DNA of 64,000 bases from Aulostomus chinensis (lineage: Eukaryota > Chordata > Actinopteri > Syngnathiformes > Aulostomidae): assembly GCA_037954235.1 (NCBI GenBank), contig JBBMOA010000001.1:14647980-14711979 (forward strand), in the 5' to 3' direction. Shown here piece after piece: positions 61,701-64,000 of this stretch (position 1 is its first letter; each line of letters begins with the position of its first letter). Below the pieces are notes generated by a model. It did no database searches and was not told where the DNA came from. It saw nothing but the letters and a program-made list of their open reading frames with translations. The position numbers and the translations under genes are program-made.

Positions 61701-64000
61701 TTGAGTTTTTTAGCAACTATCACTACATTACTGTTAGCATCATTTTGAGTTAATGAGCAATTCTCACGACATCACTGTAGCATTGAATTGAGTTCATTAG
61801 CAACTCTTACTAAATGACTGTCAGCATCACTTTGAGGTTGTTCGAAACTCTTACTACATTACTTTAAGCATCACTGAGTTTCTTAGCAACTATCGCTACA
61901 TTACTATTAGCATCATCTTGAGTTCATTAACAATTCTTCCGACATCACTGTCGCAATATTTTGAGGTTCGGAGCAACTTTTACTACATGACTGTCGCATT
62001 ATCTTGAGGTTTGTAGCAACTCTTACTACATGACTGTCAGCATCACTTTGAGGTTATTCGAAACTTTCACTGCATTACTGTTAGCATCATTTTGAGTTCA
62101 TTAGCAATTCTTACTACGTCACTGTCGCATCATTTTGAGATCATTAGCAATTCTTCCGACATCACTTTCGCATTATTTTGAGGTTCGTAGCAACTCTTGC
62201 TACATGACTGTCAGCATCACTTTGAGGTTATTCGAAACACTTACTACATTACTGCAAGCATCACTGAGTTGATTAGCAACTATCACTACATTACTGTTAG
62301 CATCATTTTGAGTTCATTAGCAATTCTTACTATATCACTGTCGCATCATTTTGAGATCATCAGCAATTCTTCTGACATCACTGTAGCATTATTTTGATGT
62401 TCGTAGCAACTCTTACAACATTACTGTTGCATTATTTGATGGTTCGTAGCAACTCCTACTACATTACTGTCAGCATCACTTTGAGTTTATTCGCAATTAT
62501 CACTACATTACTGTTAGCTTCATTTTGAGGTTAGAAGCAACTGTTACAACATGACTGAGAGCATCACTTTTAGGTTGTTCGAAACACTTACTACATTACT
62601 GTAAGCATCACTGAGTTTATTAGCAACTATCTCTACATTGCTATGAGCATCATTTTGAGTTTAATAGCAATTCTTACAACATAACTTTAGCATTATTCGG
62701 AGGTTCGTAGCAACACTTACTACATGACTGTCAGCATCACTTTGAGGTTATTCGAAACTTTCACTCCATTACTCTTAGCATCATTTTGAGTTCATTAGCA
62801 ATTCTTCCGACATCACTGTCGCAATATTTTGAGGTTCGTAGCAACACTTACTACATGACTGTCAGCATCACTTTGAGGTTATTCGAAACACTTACCACAT
62901 TATTGTCAGCATCACTGAGTTGATTAGCAACTATCACTACATTACTGTTAGCATCATTTTAAGTTCATTAGCAATTCTTCCGACATCACTGTCGCAATAT
63001 TTTGAGGTTCGTAGCAACTTTTACTACATTACTATCGCATTATTATGAGGTTCGTAGCAACTCTTCGTACATGACTGTCAGCATCACTTTGAGGTTATTC
63101 GAAAGGTTCACTCCATTACTGTTAGCATCTTTTTGAGTTCATTAGCAATTCTTACTAAATCACTGTCGCATCATTTTGAGATCTTTAGCAATTCTTGTGA
63201 CATCACTGTCGCATTATTTTGAGGTTCGTAGCAACACTTACTACATGACTGTCAGCATCACTTTGAGGTTATTCGAAACTTTCTCTCCATTACTGTTAGC
63301 ATCATTTTGAGTTCATTAGCAATTCTTACTACATCACTGTCGCATCAGTTTGAGATCATTAACAATTCTTCTGACATCACTGTCACATTATTTTGAGGTT
63401 CGTAGCAACTTTTACTACATTACTGTCGCATTATTTTAAGGTTTGTAGCAACTCTTAGTACATGACTGTCAGCATCACTTTGAGGTTGTTCGAAACACTT
63501 ACTACATTACTGTAAGCATCACTGAGTTGATTAGCAACTATCACTACATTACTGTTCGCATCATTTTCAGTTCATTCGGAATTCTTCCAACATCACTGTC
63601 GCAATATTTTGAGGTTCGTAGCAACACTTACTACATGACTGTCGCATTATTATGAGGTTCGTAGCAACTCTTAGGACATGACTGTCAGCATCACTTTGAG
63701 GTTATTCGAAACGTTCACTCCATTACTGTTAGCATCATCTTGAGTTCATTAGCAATTCTTCTGACATCACTGTCGCAATATTTTGAGGTTTGTAGCAACT
63801 TTTACTACATTACTGTCGCATTATTTTGAGGTTCGTAGCAACTCTTACTACATGACTGTCAGCATCACTTTGAGTTTTTTAGCAACAATCACTACATTAC
63901 TGTTAGCATCATTTTGAGTTAATGAGCAATTCTCACGACATCACTGTAGCATTGAATTGAGTTCATTAGCAACTCTTACTAAATGACTGTCAGCATCACT
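58722..64000 (-). repeat. Satellite array, type I monomers (inverted)
   Basis: The same type I family resumes here as its reverse complement: 'cagcatcactttgaggttat', 'gttagcatcattttgagttc', 'attagcaattcttactacat' and 'cactgtcgcattattttgag'. It runs to the window end and probably beyond. All forward blocks to the left of the island have the opposite orientation. An open frame of 66 codons at 62197-62397 is repeat-derived. No gene is seen. Confidence 0.95.
60265..62086 (-). repeat. Tandem duplication, 911-bp period (inverted block)
   Basis: 60265-61175 and 61176-62086 are near-identical direct copies. 'gttcgtagcaactgttact' is at 60361 and 61272, and the 'catttactacattactgtaa' plus 'gcatcactgacttgat' variants follow in both. 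A third copy starts at 62087 but diverges after about 100 bases. A related stretch reappears at about 63640-64000. Confidence 0.85.

Noticed and set aside
1..64000. CRISPR array
   Set aside because: There are no unique spacers between constant repeats; whole monomers repeat head to tail and vary throughout. Neighbouring genes are eukaryotic.

Overview
The window looks like vertebrate, most likely teleost fish, nuclear DNA. Three things support this: a Ty3/gypsy-type LTR retrotransposon with the rare order protease-integrase-reverse transcriptase-RNase H (the Gmr1-like group, first described from Atlantic cod), small-intron exon fragments resembling a laminin alpha chain (alpha-5/alpha-3 type), and a ZBED/hAT-type transposase relic. 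No bacterial operons, rRNA, tRNA or CRISPR arrays are seen. About 86% of the window is one tandem repeat family with a monomer of about 42-45 bp.

Layout. Positions 1-5096: type I satellite (mixed 42-44 bp monomers, roughly a four-monomer cycle of about 173 bp). 5097-13590: type II satellite (43-bp monomer). 13591-17302: type III satellite (marked by 'cctaagaaatgatg'). 17303-23669: a 6.37-kb LTR retrotransposon. 23670-47744: type I again. 47745-56336: type III-like again. 56337-58721: a 2.4-kb non-satellite island. 58722-64000: type I satellite in the opposite orientation. On top of the short monomer there are large tandem duplications with periods of about 1084, 2566, 1688 (with an inner 390), 2212 and 956, 2474/3081 (with an inner 607) and 911 bp. 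The array has therefore been reshaped repeatedly by kilobase-scale unequal exchange.

The retrotransposon has two LTRs (435 and 443 bp) with TG...CA ends, TATA boxes and AATAAA signals. It also has a primer-binding site matching the 3' end of tRNA-Pro and a G-run just before the 3' LTR. ORF1 encodes Gag (SAP-like start, coiled coil, capsid-like region, CCHC knuckle), protease and integrase. ORF2 encodes reverse transcriptase and RNase H. The frame is broken twice between them. No target-site duplication flanks the element, and the satellite subtype differs on its two sides, so it probably marks a recombination junction.

The island carries, on the minus strand, a decayed ZBED/hAT transposase (BED finger, central helix region, MWTS motif, one frame break). 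On the plus strand it carries four exon-like pieces of a laminin alpha-chain arm with plausible splice sites and at least two single-base frame breaks. The laminin piece is either a captured pseudogene fragment or part of a laminin locus whose introns are invaded by satellite. The inverted array orientation on its two sides points to a rearrangement at the island. The many short open frames in the satellite are by-products of the repeat, not genes.
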